DNA of 64,000 nt, taken from the NCBI RefSeq assembly GCF_029277305.1, contig NZ_CP119526.1; one strand, 5' to 3'. The DNA comes from Guptibacillus hwajinpoensis. Lineage in GTDB: Bacteria; Bacillota; Bacilli; Bacillales; Guptibacillaceae. Within the stretch, counting starts at the first letter, position 1; each line of letters starts with the position of its first letter. Below are positions 9,013 through 18,401 of this stretch, piece after piece. The notes under the pieces were generated by a model that saw only the letters and a list, made by a program, of their open reading frames with translations, was not told where the DNA came from and did not search any database. The position numbers and the translations under genes were made by a program.

Positions 9013-9131
9013 ATGAGATGGTTTCCCTTAGTTGTGTCGTTTGACCTCATTATAGAGGAACATTTGGAGTATCACAATGGTTTTTTGAAAATTAATTATA
9101 TTTAGTTTATTTAGTGTATAGGAATCATCAT

Positions 9132-9285
9132 TGAGTGACTGGGACGGTTCTGCTGATTCATTAGAAAAATATCAAAAAGAAGTTGAACGAATCAAATTCA
9201 TGATTCGTCCAACTTCTTTCTCTCGAATTACTTAATATTATTTATCCAGTTAATAATTGAATCACCAGAACCGCTTCCGTGATTC
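9132..9285. repeat. Composite REP element with central hairpin
   Basis: Left REP at 9132-9159 (core GGGACGGTTCTGCTGATTC) and right REP at 9259-9285 (GAATCACCAGAACCGC start) in inverted orientation. The central hairpin at 9176-9219 pairs AAAGAAGTTG..GAATC with GATTC..CAACTTCTTT. The region 8916-9382 otherwise holds only the operator and probable promoters. Confidence 0.8.
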
Positions 9286-9382
9286 ACAGTGTGAGATTCA
9301 TCACATAAAGCTATCTCCTATTCATATATACTCATTTGTGTAAAGTATCACAATCAACTAAGCATACATTAGGGTGATAATC

Positions 9383-11002
9383 ATGAATGGTTACGAACTT
9401 TTAACAGCTTTAACCCCCGTCCTCGCGGTATTTATTCTTCTTGTTCTATTGAGACTTCCGCTACAAAAGCGATGCCGGTTAGTTTGTTGCTTACTGCTAT
9501 TTTGGCTTATGTTGTATGGAAAATTTCTCTTGTACAAATTGTAGCGGCTTCTCTTGAAGGGCTTATTATTTCAGTATCGATTCTTTGGATCGTCTTTGGT
9601 GCGATCTTGTTATTAAACACGTTACGGAATAGTGGTGCTCTCGATGCGATTCGGACGGGTTTTATGGGAATTTCAACGGATCGAAGGGTGCAACTGATTA
9701 TTATTGCGTGGTTGTTTGGGGCATTCATCGAAGGCGCAGCTGGTTTCGGAACTCCTGCAGCGATTGGCGCTCCGCTGCTTGTCGCACTTGGTTTCCCTCC
9801 GCTTGCTGCTGTCGCGCACGCTCTGATCGCTGATAGTAGTTCAGTATCATTCGGAGCTGTCGGAACGCCTATTATTGTAGGTGTTGACCAGGGGCTTCGT
9901 CAGGGTCCTGCTGTCGCGGATCAAGTCACAGCATCCATTGGGAATCAGTCTATGGGGGACTATTTGCAGGCTGTGACGCAAAGTGCCGTATTTATTGATT
10001 TATTCGTAGGTACGTTTATTCCACTTATTTTAGTCATGATGTTAACACGCTTTTTCGGGAAAAATCATTCTTGGAAAGAAGGATTAGCTCTATGGAAGTT
10101 CGCTCTATTCGCTGGACTTAGTTTTACCGTTCCAGCTTTTATTGTCGCAAGCCTCCTAGGACCTGAATTTCCTTCGATCATTGGCGGACTTGTAGGGCTT
10201 GCCATTGTCATTCCTGCCGCAAAACGAGGATTTCTACTTCCTGAGGAGTCGTGGGATTTCGAAGAATCTACTGTAAACACACCGAATATAAGTAGAACCC
10301 TTCCGCTATGGCTTGCCTGGATCCCTTACCTTTTAGTAGCAGTTTTCTTAGTTTTGACACGGTTAGATTTCCTACCGATCAAAGACTGGTTAAGATCAGT
10401 GAAAGTAGGCTGGCAACAAATTCTCGGTACAGAAATTAGTACATCATTTGAACCACTGTATTTACCCGGATCCATTTTCCTTGTCGTCATTCTCATTACC
10501 ATCTTCATTCATAAAATGTCTATGAAAGCAGTCAAAGTAACCGTTGTTGATTCTCTAAAAACAATGGTTGGGACCGTTAGGTACAGCTGTACCAATGGTT
10601 CGGATCTTCATCAATTCAGAATTGAACGGTGCTGATTTAATGAGCATGCCAATGGAACTAGCAACAATGGTTGCGAACTCTGTAGGAGATGCCTGGCCAC
10701 TCGTTGCGCCCTTCATCGGAGCACTCGGATCATTCATTTCAGGAAGTGCAACCTTTAGTAACATGATGTTTTCCCTCTTTCAATTCAGTGTAGCCGATCA
10801 GCTCCAAATGAAAGAGCAACTCGTGCTGTCTCTCCAAGTTCTTGGAGCAAATGCAGGTAATATGATCTGTGTCTTGAATGTTGTTGCTGCCGCGTCTGTT
10901 GTTGGAATGGTTGGGAAGGAAGGTACGATTATTCGGATGACGATTGGGCCTATGCTGTTTTATGCTTTGGCTTCAGGGGTGTTGGGGTTTGTTTGGGTTT
11001 GA
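9383..11002 (+). pseudogene. lctP: L-lactate permease (LctP family), disrupted by two frameshifts
   Basis: The gene starts at ATG 9383 (AGGGTGAT ribosome site) with MNGYELLTALTPVLAVFILLV, then loses frame near 9465, where one G appears missing in CCG(G)CT. The long middle part (9472 to about 10570) has LctP hallmarks such as GAFIEGAAGFGTPAAIGAP. Frame is lost again at about 10571, where one G appears extra in TTGGGACC, and the C-terminal part continues to 11002 (GALGSFISGSATFSNMMFS, LGANAGNM). With the two bases corrected the product would be a normal ~540-residue, 12-14-helix lactate transporter. Either a recent pseudogene or two assembly errors. Confidence 0.85.
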
Positions 11003-11012
11003 ATCACGTGAA

Positions 11013-12866
11013 TCACCGTTTCCCTTTATCATGTGGAACGTCTACTGTGACTACTTCAATCGAATCATTACCAGCATAATCTGTTACTAAGTAAGTTATT
11101 GTATACACACGCCCCGATTTTTTTCCTGACCGCTCTGCACGTAGGGAAAACTCTGTATCCTCGGTACCATACTCTACACCTTGAATGTCATCTTGACGTC
11201 CATCATCTTCATTACTTGTGATTGACACTAGCTCAACAGAGTCGACTTCTGAAGTGGTATCAGAAGAGGCCAACGTGGCTAAGATCTCATGCATCTTTTT
11301 ATTCGGTGACCATAAATTATACTTGTTCAATCCGACTTCTAGCTCCGGTACAGTAGTATCTACGTTCAAATCTATCGTTTGTGTATCTTCTACGTTTCCT
11401 GCAACATCAGTTGAACGAAACTCTACGTAATGCATTCCCTCTTGCAATGTAACTGGAATCTCATAAGACATCCATTCTCCTTTATTTAACCTAAACTCTG
11501 TAGTATCAATTCCAGAGCCTCTATCTTCAGGTGAGAGAGTGAGTGTTGGATTTGAAACATACCAGTCGTTCTTTCCTTTCGTTCCTTCTACTGAAAAGTT
11601 TGATAGTGGTTTGGTTGTATCAATCTTCAGTTGAACCGTCTTTCTATCTTCTACATTACCCGCTTCATCTGTCGAAAAATATTCAACTGTCCATACACCA
11701 TCACCTAAGGATTCAGGGGTAGTATATTGGATCCAATCTTCACCATTTTTACGATATTGGATAGTGGCGTCTTCGTTTACTGAGAATTCTAGTGGAATGT
11801 TTTTATTAAACCAACCAGTTTCAGGAACTTCAGGAATGACCATTGATGTGACCGGTGAAGTTTGATCTTTCATCAATGCTTTTAACCGAGGGAGGTTGTT
11901 CCCAGTTCCGATGGTCCATATTGTGTTATTCCATTCTGGGTAGATTAGCTCGCTTACTATTGAATAATTATTTTTTTCTACCAAAAAGGAGTTGTTAATA
12001 GTATTTCCCCGATCATCTCCAAGAAAATTTACTTTTCTTCCCACCGGTGCTATTACTCCAAATGAATTATGAATTGAACTATTGTCTGCTATACCTATAA
12101 AATGTTTATATGTTTCGTCTTTCATAGTAGTATAAGAATTTTTTATAGTATTTTTATAAGAGTACCCAATCATTCCTCCAGTTTGGATCGTATTAGAATC
12201 TAGTGTCCCTTCAACAAATACATTTTTAACTTGAACGCTAAACGAGTAGCCAATCATTCCTCCCACCATATATGTGCCGTGTACATCTCCTATAAAAATT
12301 GACTCCGACAATGTACCTCTCATGTAATTCCCAACAATTCCGCCAGTATAATTAGCACCACCACTTTCTACAGTCCCATTGACAGCTATTCTTCTTATTA
12401 TAGATGAATCAGCCCCTCCAGCGATCCCTGCAGTGTAATACTGCCCTCCTGTAATTGAAGCGTTTAGTAGATATAAGTCTTCTATTGTAGAGGATTTAAT
12501 GTACCCAAATAAACCTACCTCCCATTCATCTGGTCGTTTGATAGTTAAATTTAAAATGGTATGCTGATTTCCATTAATACTGCCAGTAAATGGGGAATAA
12601 ATAGCACCAATCGGATTCCAGCCTTTACCATCAAGATCGCCGTATCCACTTAAGTCAATGTCAGCACCTAATTCGAAATGTGCGTCCAAATAATTTCTTA
12701 CTTGATCTAATTGGTCAGCCGTTTCGATAATATAGGGATCATTTTCTGTACCTGCTCCACTAGCAAAGGGATGATCAACATTCGCACTGACTTCCCCTGA
12801 CAGGCTTGACAATGCTACAAACATCAATGAGGTCAATACAAAAAGTTTGATAACTGATTTGTTCAT
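11013..12866 (-). CDS. Secreted surface protein with beta-helix (GLUG-like) repeats and Ig-like domains
   Basis: 617 residues with a Sec signal peptide (MNKSVIKLFVLTSLMFVALS, cleavage near SANV). Residues ~35-330 contain repeated glycine-rich units such as GLFGYIKSS, GGIVGNYMRG, GGMIGYSFS and GGMIGYSYKN, characteristic of GLUG-type right-handed beta-helices. Residues ~340-610 hold two or three bacterial Ig-like modules with the repeated STDEAGNVED / STDVAGNVED motif and DTTxP linkers. No LPXTG anchor or SLH domain is visible, so it is probably secreted or loosely wall-bound. It is convergent with lctP (10 bp gap). Likely an adhesin or matrix protein. Confidence 0.8.
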   Translation of the reverse strand: MNKSVIKLFVLTSLMFVALSSLSGEVSANVDHPFASGAGTENDPYIIETADQLDQVRNYLDAHFELGADIDLSGYGDLDGKGWNPIGAIYSPFTGSINGNQHTILNLTIKRPDEWEVGLFGYIKSSTIEDLYLLNASITGGQYYTAGIAGGADSSIIRRIAVNGTVESGGANYTGGIVGNYMRGTLSESIFIGDVHGTYMVGGMIGYSFSVQVKNVFVEGTLDSNTIQTGGMIGYSYKNTIKNSYTTMKDETYKHFIGIADNSSIHNSFGVIAPVGRKVNFLGDDRGNTINNSFLVEKNNYSIVSELIYPEWNNTIWTIGTGNNLPRLKALMKDQTSPVTSMVIPEVPETGWFNKNIPLEFSVNEDATIQYRKNGEDWIQYTTPESLGDGVWTVEYFSTDEAGNVEDRKTVQLKIDTTKPLSNFSVEGTKGKNDWYVSNPTLTLSPEDRGSGIDTTEFRLNKGEWMSYEIPVTLQEGMHYVEFRSTDVAGNVEDTQTIDLNVDTTVPELEVGLNKYNLWSPNKKMHEILATLASSDTTSEVDSVELVSITSNEDDGRQDDIQGVEYGTEDTEFSLRAERSGKKSGRVYTITYLVTDYAGNDSIEVVTVDVPHDKGKR

Positions 12867-12951
12867 TCGTTAGTCTCCTTACTTGGTTTAGTTAAAAATC
12901 TAATCCGTTCTCAATAAAGAACAAAATAACATCCCCCATCAAATAGTAAAA

Positions 12952-13099
12952 CAGAAGGACGGTTCTAATGATTTCCTTTCCCTATAATTAAATTAATCAA
13001 GAAAACCAGTATAACCTTCCTTTAGACCGCTCTTTCTCTTTTTATCCTTAAAACCGTAAAACCAGGTGGCCTAATGTAAAAGGGTTAGCCACCTGGTTT
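12952..13099. repeat. Partial composite REP element with hairpin
   Basis: A left REP remnant (12952-12975, AAGGACGGTTCTAATGATTT) and a central hairpin (13058-13099, AAACCAGGTGGC...GCCACCTGGTTT). The right REP is not recognisable. The interval 12867-13193 otherwise shows only the promoter region of the surface-protein gene. Confidence 0.65.
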
Positions 13100-13193
13100 G
13101 CTTGTGTCTTAAGATGAAACCAAGAGGAACTTACTAAGGTTCTTCATCTATTTACTACTACTTTGAATTACCACACCGCTATCCCCCTTTAGG

Positions 13194-14078
13194 TTAAGTG
13201 GTAAAGCTAAGTGTTTCGGAATTATCTGCAATAACGGAATTAAGAGATCTTTGCGTTTCAACATCTTTAAGATCAATTGTTGAGTTTGCATAAAAACCAA
13301 CTAAGATGTTCTCTGTGACAATGATGGAATTTGGGATTTTATTAGTATTAAATACCTGATCTATGTTAAAACGCCAAAAATGATGTTTTTTCCATTTGTT
13401 TGGATAATTAGTCCAAAAAGAACCAGACAATTTTGCTTCGTACACTATTTCCACTTTCATACTCCCTCGACTTGCATTTATTATCGCTTCTACTGCTTGT
13501 CCTGGTTCTAAATTCACATGCACGCCAGAAGAACGGCCCACCTCTATTTGTTTTGAATGAGATGTTTCTTCTCCCCATGAATGGGAGTAAGCTATTTTAG
13601 TTTCACCTCCAGCATCACCACCTGGGAAGCCTACTGTATAATTAATAGCTTGCGAAGCCTCAATCTTATTTGAACTACTCCATGAACTTTCAACTGTTTC
13701 ACTTACTGAATCTTTAATTGCACAGTCAAATGTAGCATGACTACTACTGTCGTTCTTAAACGTTTGGCTTGATATAACAACTGGTTTAGAGGTAATATCA
13801 ATTACTTTAGCGTCCTTAACCTTCAAAACAGTTGAGGTTTCATCTCCACCAAATTTTCTAAACAGATCACCCCATGGTGTCGGACTATAAAGAAATACAT
13901 CCTTAGGCGCTTGGCCGAAAAAATTTCCTACGGATTTCTTTAATTGATCTCTCTCAACTCCAAAATTCTTCATTTCCTTTTTGGTAATAATGTGACGAAC
14001 ACTTCCAACTGCTGTCACGCTAGATGATTCTTTGTCCAGACCAGGCTTGATACTAATCTCAATACCGTCTTGGCTCAT
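13194..14078 (-). CDS. Aerolysin/ETX-MTX2-like beta-pore-forming protein (putative toxin)
   Basis: 294 residues, start MSQDGIEI chosen because AAAGGGAGATG lies at correct spacing; the frame extends ten codons upstream without a ribosome site. The central part (residues ~105-215) has the alternating Ser/Thr-rich pattern of aerolysin-fold insertion domains: SSHATFDCAIKDSVSETVES, then SYSHSW-type GEETSHSKQIEVG, then VNLEPGQAVEAIINASRGSMKVEIVYEA, which resembles the PPGTxV strand of ETX/MTX2 proteins. No signal peptide, so release would require lysis or another route. It lies head-to-head with a MACPF-like gene. The fold assignment is inferred from pattern, not alignment. Confidence 0.6.
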   Translation of the reverse strand: MSQDGIEISIKPGLDKESSSVTAVGSVRHIITKKEMKNFGVERDQLKKSVGNFFGQAPKDVFLYSPTPWGDLFRKFGGDETSTVLKVKDAKVIDITSKPVVISSQTFKNDSSSHATFDCAIKDSVSETVESSWSSSNKIEASQAINYTVGFPGGDAGGETKIAYSHSWGEETSHSKQIEVGRSSGVHVNLEPGQAVEAIINASRGSMKVEIVYEAKLSGSFWTNYPNKWKKHHFWRFNIDQVFNTNKIPNSIIVTENILVGFYANSTIDLKDVETQRSLNSVIADNSETLSFTT

Positions 14079-14223
14079 TAAAATACATCTCCCTTTTTTT
14101 ATTACCATTTGCTACAGAACAACTGGACGAAAGGTCATACCATTTATAACATACTAAAACATTTACTTCAATAAATTTACAGATTATTCCGAAAATAAAA
14201 AGGTCACGGGTACGGTTCTACTA

Positions 14224-14250
14224 GAATCAGCGGGACGGTTCTCGTGATTC
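14224..14250. repeat. REP palindrome (left orientation)
   Basis: GAATCAGCGGGACGGTTCT followed by CGTGATTC. A second degraded copy (GGTACGGTTCTACTAGAATC) abuts it at 14209-14228. Together with the inverted REP at 14750-14776 it brackets a RAYT remnant. Confidence 0.8.
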
Positions 14251-14327
14251 CCTACATTTCTGATTGATTTAATGCAAACGACTTGTTATAACTGTTAATC
14301 ATCACCGGCAATGTACCGTGAACCTAT

Positions 14328-14510
14328 TCATTCAAGCCCTTTTATTAAAGTCTGCGAAACTCCCAGTATTCTTGCCATCTGCCTTTGTAATAACCCCTCA
14401 ACACGCTTCAACCTCTATAAAATCGGATCTCGTTTCTCTATCTGCAAACTTTTCACCCGAGCGCTTCCCACCTTTCCAAGTATTTCTACAATAACAACAG
14501 CCCTTACCAT
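14328..14510 (-). pseudogene. Remnant of a RAYT (REP-associated tyrosine transposase), C-terminal part
   Basis: Translation of the minus strand gives VKSLQIEKRDPIL, an in-frame TAG, then QRQMARILGVSQTLIKG. This aligns with the C-terminal helix-turn-helix region VKSLPKERRDPILRK...QRQIARILGVSQTLIYR of the RAYT at 22071-22667. The N-terminal HUH half is missing. It sits between inverted REPs (14224 and 14750), so this may be the decayed remains of an autonomous RAYT unit. The remaining 14511-14749 interval shows no gene. Confidence 0.8.
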
Positions 14511-14697
14511 TTTATAGAAAGTAGTCATTTATTTTGATGAAGAATATAGTAGCATGGAGTAACTCGTCTTTTGGGGGAATAACGATGAAGTTGTGATGAG
14601 TAGATAACATTTTAAAGGTTAATCTTTCAGAAGATAATTGCACTTTATCTTATTCTCCTTTAACGAGACATTTCCTAGCACTACTCGTCAAGGCGCT

Positions 14698-14717
14698 TTA
14701 ATCAAACGTTTGTTTAA
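14698..14717. promoter_or_regulatory. 20-bp near-palindrome, TetR-operator-like (copy 1)
   Basis: TTAATCAAACGTTTGTTTAA, palindromic except for one position pair. The identical 20-mer occurs at 25078-25097. Similar palindromes are bound by TetR-family repressors, but no such gene is in the window. Confidence 0.4.
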
Positions 14718-14749
14718 CATGAAGATCAGTTGTGTCATTAGGAATGGGT

Positions 14750-14776
14750 GAATCATGAGAACCGTCCCCGTGATTC
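14750..14776. repeat. REP palindrome (right orientation)
   Basis: GAATCATGAGAACCGTCCCC followed by GTGATTC; inverse of the REP at 14224. Confidence 0.8.
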
Positions 14777-14855
14777 CTTCATAATTATTTGTTACTTACA
14801 TATAGTCACTGTATGCTGGAAATTTCAATTATTGGAAAAAGAGGGAGGAATATGG

Positions 14856-16208
14856 ATGAGTAGTACTGAGGTTGGATTTATTAAGGGTATGGAACTGGGG
14901 CAAGGATTTAACACGGCAACTTATGATATTAATCCTCCAGGGTTAGATCATGTAGAAGTTTCTAAGGGTGATACGGGTACTGGAGGTCAAGATGTTTCAT
15001 ACCAGGTAGACGTGAAAAGCAGTACACAAGAGGTCAAAAAAGTATTGAATGTATCAGCTAGTGCATCATTTAAGTATGAAATGAGTTTTAGTGGATCGGC
15101 GGCAGCAAAATTTGCTAATTCAATTGAACAAAAAAGCTACAGTCTTTATATTATTGTTCGTGTTAAAGTGATAAATAAACAGATTATGATGAATTTAGGT
15201 GAAATTAAGTTAAAAGACCATGCAAAAACTCTGTACAAAGATGATCCCAATGCGTTTATTAATAGGTATGGTGACTCCTTTGTATATGGAAGAATTAACG
15301 GTGGAGAATTCATGGGCGTTTTAGAAATTGAGACTCAATCTGAATCAGATTTTAAGGAAGTTCAAGCCTCCCTTTCTGCTACCATTAATACTGGAGAGCT
15401 TAATGCAAAAGGTAAAGCTGAATTTCAGGAATCATTGAAGAATTTAAATTCATCCTATCACATGAAAGCTTATGTAAACCGGCAAGGTGGAAATGGTGAA
15501 TTAAACAAGGTAACACCTGAACAGCTTCAAAAAGATTCATTGGCTTTTCCTGGTACAATTAATGATAAGGATGCATCCCCCCTTTCGGTTTTAGTAATGT
15601 CATATAGCAACATTCCTATCGAAGGTGTTGACGAAGATAAAATCTCTTCCATAGTTTCTTCACAGGTATCAAAGATTGATGAATTAGGAGCATTACAACA
15701 AAAGTTTGTCAGCTATCATACCAAGCTGAACAATTCATTGAACAAGCAGGAACTTTATCCTGGGATAAAAGTAAATGAAATTCAAGAACGTATATACAAA
15801 ATAAGCGAACAGATTTCATCTATTAATGAAACGGCAAAACTCTGTTTCTCTGATCGTACACAATGTAACTTACCAGAAACGATTGATAAAACATTATTAG
15901 AGGATATTCTCCCCACTCAAATTCCCAACTTAGGTCAACTTTGGGTTTCATCAGAAGGAGGTTGGCGTGGAGAATGGGTTCGAAGGGATAATACTAACAA
16001 ATTTGATGCTACTTGGACGAAGAATGGTAATAAGAATAAAGCAGTGTTAACAATAAAACGCAACCAAAATAAGATACTTATCGAAAGGGTGGAAAAAGGA
16101 GTAAAAATTATGTATACAGGTATTATAAGTGGAAATACAGTGAAAGGCACACAATTTTATGCTGGAAGGGAAACCCAATGGAGCGCTGAAATTTATGGTC
16201 TTGTTTAA
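14856..16208 (+). CDS. MACPF-like protein (putative pore-forming effector)
   Basis: 450 residues, start MSSTEVGFIKG at 14856 with GAGGGAGG seven bases upstream; the frame is open further upstream only because it runs through a REP. Residues ~70-200 carry a Ser/Ala/Lys-rich amphipathic segment, then FINRYGDSFVYGRINGGEFMGVLEI, which recalls the MACPF signature YGxxYVxxxxxGG. A helical region follows (~280-380) and then a C-terminal ~90-residue beta-rich domain (LWVSSEGGWRGEWVRRDN...) that could bind ligand or carbohydrate. No signal peptide. It is divergent from the aerolysin-like gene. MACPF membership is my inference. Confidence 0.5.
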   Translation: MSSTEVGFIKGMELGQGFNTATYDINPPGLDHVEVSKGDTGTGGQDVSYQVDVKSSTQEVKKVLNVSASASFKYEMSFSGSAAAKFANSIEQKSYSLYIIVRVKVINKQIMMNLGEIKLKDHAKTLYKDDPNAFINRYGDSFVYGRINGGEFMGVLEIETQSESDFKEVQASLSATINTGELNAKGKAEFQESLKNLNSSYHMKAYVNRQGGNGELNKVTPEQLQKDSLAFPGTINDKDASPLSVLVMSYSNIPIEGVDEDKISSIVSSQVSKIDELGALQQKFVSYHTKLNNSLNKQELYPGIKVNEIQERIYKISEQISSINETAKLCFSDRTQCNLPETIDKTLLEDILPTQIPNLGQLWVSSEGGWRGEWVRRDNTNKFDATWTKNGNKNKAVLTIKRNQNKILIERVEKGVKIMYTGIISGNTVKGTQFYAGRETQWSAEIYGLV

Positions 16209-16243
16209 TCTTAAGTTTTCTGAATAACCGTGAATCACCGCGT

Positions 16244-16435
16244 GAATCACCGGGACGGTTCTGCTGATTCGCTCGCTTATACAAAATCAAATGAACAGGG
16301 GTGCTAATCAATAGTATGGTTAGCACCCTCTTTTTGAGTCAACTAGTAATAGATATTATAAAAAACTCACTAGCGAACTTCATTAATTATTTTCTTACAC
16401 TTTGAAGTGAATCACGAGAACCGTCCCCGTGATTC
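16244..16435. repeat. Composite REP element with central terminator hairpin
   Basis: Left REP 16244-16270, central hairpin 16297-16330 (AGGGGTGCTAATC / GGTTAGCACCCT plus TCTTTTT), right REP 16409-16435. An extra GTGAATCACCGC precedes the left arm. It separates the MACPF-like gene from convergent rmlB. Confidence 0.85.
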
Positions 16436-16460
16436 CCAGAAGACAGTAATAGTAGTTCTT

Positions 16461-17444
16461 TTATCCAGAAAAAACAATTTTCTTACACCACATTTCATTC
16501 TCCTGATACCACTTAATCGTCTCCACAATTCCTGTATCAAAATCAAAACGAGGTTTCCAACCTAATTTCTCTATTTTGGAGGGATCAATGGCATATCGTT
16601 TATCATGCCCCAGGCGATCGTCTACATACGTGATTAATTCTTCTGATTTCCCTAAGCTAGATAGAATGTTCCGTACAACCTCCAAATTAGTTCGTTCATT
16701 ATTTCCACCAATATTGTATACTTCCCCCACCTGTCCACTGTGTAGGACAACATCCAATGCAGAACAGTGATCATATACGTGGAGCCAATCACGAACGTTT
16801 TTTCCATCACCGTAGACCGGAATCTTTTCATCGTTCAGTGCTTTTGTGATGACAAGAGGAATGAGCTTCTCCGTATATTGATAGGGACCATAGTTGTTGG
16901 AGCACCTAGTAATAACAACCGGCATTCCAAATGTTTCGTGATAGGAACGAACAAGCAAGTCTGATGATGCTTTGCTTGCGCTATAGGGGCTGTTTGGTTG
17001 AAGCGGCGTATTTTCGTGAAAAAGCTCTGTTGAGTTAAGCTCCATCTCTCCATACACTTCGTCAGTAGAAACGTGGACAAACTTTGATACACCATACTTT
17101 TTCGAGGCATCAAGCAAAACCTGAGTTCCAAGTACGTTCGTTCGAACGAAAACCTCAGGGTCTACGATTGACCGATCGACATGACTTTCTGCAGCAAAGT
17201 GAACAACGTAATCAAAGCAAAACTCAGAGAAGAGTGCCATCATTTTTTCTCGATCCGCTATGTCTGCCTTAATAAAATGATAGTTATCACTTTCCTCTAA
17301 ATGGCTGTGCTTAAGTAAGTCACCGGCATAAGATAAAACGTCGACATTATAGATAGTGTACTCCGGATAGTGCTTAAGCATATATTGAACGAAGTTCCCA
17401 CCAATAAAGCCCGCTCCACCGGTTATTAACAGATTTTTTCTCAT
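16461..17444 (-). CDS. rmlB: dTDP-glucose 4,6-dehydratase
   Basis: Second enzyme of dTDP-L-rhamnose synthesis, converting dTDP-glucose to dTDP-4-keto-6-deoxyglucose with bound NAD. 327 residues; the N-terminal motif is LLITGGAGFIGGNF, the catalytic YxxxK appears as YSASKAS (residues ~155-160), with HVSTDEVYGE (Thr/Asp/Glu of the active site) just before. The start at 17444 matches the family N-terminus; the open frame begins seven codons earlier without a ribosome site. It is separated from rmlC by about 145 bp; rmlA and rmlD are not in the window. Confidence 0.94.
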   Translation of the reverse strand: MRKNLLITGGAGFIGGNFVQYMLKHYPEYTIYNVDVLSYAGDLLKHSHLEESDNYHFIKADIADREKMMALFSEFCFDYVVHFAAESHVDRSIVDPEVFVRTNVLGTQVLLDASKKYGVSKFVHVSTDEVYGEMELNSTELFHENTPLQPNSPYSASKASSDLLVRSYHETFGMPVVITRCSNNYGPYQYTEKLIPLVITKALNDEKIPVYGDGKNVRDWLHVYDHCSALDVVLHSGQVGEVYNIGGNNERTNLEVVRNILSSLGKSEELITYVDDRLGHDKRYAIDPSKIEKLGWKPRFDFDTGIVETIKWYQENEMWCKKIVFSG

Positions 17445-17589
17445 GATTTGCTCACACTCCCACACAAACTACTTATTGTTCTTCCACTTGATATAGGAAA
17501 TGACTTAAATGACTTCACAATACTCACCTACATGGTCACTTTCAATCGAATTTTCTTTGTTCCAGTCTAGTATCACTACACACACTATT

Positions 17590-18159
17590 CTACAGAACTT
17601 GCACCTCTTCACTTTCAAAGTTGATCTCCGCATCCTTCAGCATTGGATGCAATTGATCTTTGTTTGAAAGAATCGGCTCTTTAACAGGCCAATCGATTCT
17701 GAGTTCGGGGTCATTCCAGATGATGCCACGATCATGTTCAGACGAATAATACTCATCTACTTTGTAACAGACGTTCGTTCCTCTTGTTAGCGTACAGAAC
17801 CCATGGGCGAAACCCTTTGGCACAACCAGCATCCGGTGGTTATACTGATTTAAGATATAGCCTTTCCACTGCTTGTAAGTCGGCGATTCTTTTCGAAGAT
17901 CCACAACGACATCGTAAATCGCACCTGTTATGACACGAACTACTTTTAGCTGAGCTTTAGGATTCAGCTGATAATGAAGACCTCGAAGTGTCCCAGCTTC
18001 CTCTGAGAGAGAATGGTTGTCCTGTACATATTTGGTTTCTAAACCAAGATCCTCAAAGCTACGCTCGTTGAAGCTTTCTAAGAAAAAACCTCGTTGATCA
18101 CCGTACACAGTCGGCTGAAGAAGTTTTACACCGTTTAGAGATGATTCGATTACCTTCAC
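17590..18159 (-). CDS. rmlC: dTDP-4-dehydrorhamnose 3,5-epimerase
   Basis: Cupin-fold epimerase for the third step of dTDP-rhamnose synthesis. 189 residues; typical motifs are DQRGFFLESFNERSF, LRGLHYQLNPKAQLKVVRV (catalytic His in GLHYQ) and VVPKGFAHGFCTL. A good ribosome site (AAGGAGAAGG) precedes the ATG. Same strand as rmlB downstream. It probably supplies precursors for the polysaccharide cluster at the right end or for cell-wall rhamnose. Confidence 0.95.
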   Translation of the reverse strand: MKVIESSLNGVKLLQPTVYGDQRGFFLESFNERSFEDLGLETKYVQDNHSLSEEAGTLRGLHYQLNPKAQLKVVRVITGAIYDVVVDLRKESPTYKQWKGYILNQYNHRMLVVPKGFAHGFCTLTRGTNVCYKVDEYYSSEHDRGIIWNDPELRIDWPVKEPILSNKDQLHPMLKDAEINFESEEVQVL

Positions 18160-18279
18160 TATCCTTCTCCTTTCCTAGGGCGAACTCTTTTCTACTATCG
18201 ATCACTAGTGTTCTATACTATTATTATAACGTTCATTATTGAGAACACAAGGATAATTTTAGAACTCTCTAACGAACAG

Positions 18280-18400
18280 GAATCACGGGGATGGTTCTCG
18301 TGATTCAACCCTAAAAAAAGAAACACAGGCGAACGAATCATAAAATGATTACGTCCTCCTGCTTTTCTTTGGGTAATCATGAGAACCTTCCCCGTTATTC
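18280..18400. repeat. Composite REP element with central hairpin
   Basis: Left REP 18280-18306, hairpin 18322-18364 (CAGGCGAACGAATCAT / ATGATTACGTCCTCCTG plus CTTTTCTTT), right REP 18373-18400 (degraded). It sits between rmlC and the MFS gene and shares its hairpin subtype with the copy at 20991-21136. Confidence 0.85.
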
Positions 18401-18401
18401 T

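Noticed and set aside
10568..11002. Separate 144-residue gene starting at TTG
   Set aside because: It is the C-terminal part of the frameshifted lactate permease.
14311..14517. 68-codon plus-strand frame
   Set aside because: Antisense shadow of the RAYT remnant.
14748..14855. 36-codon N-terminal extension of the MACPF-like gene (MNHENRPRDS...)
   Set aside because: It is translation of a REP palindrome; a GAGGGAGG site places the start at 14856.
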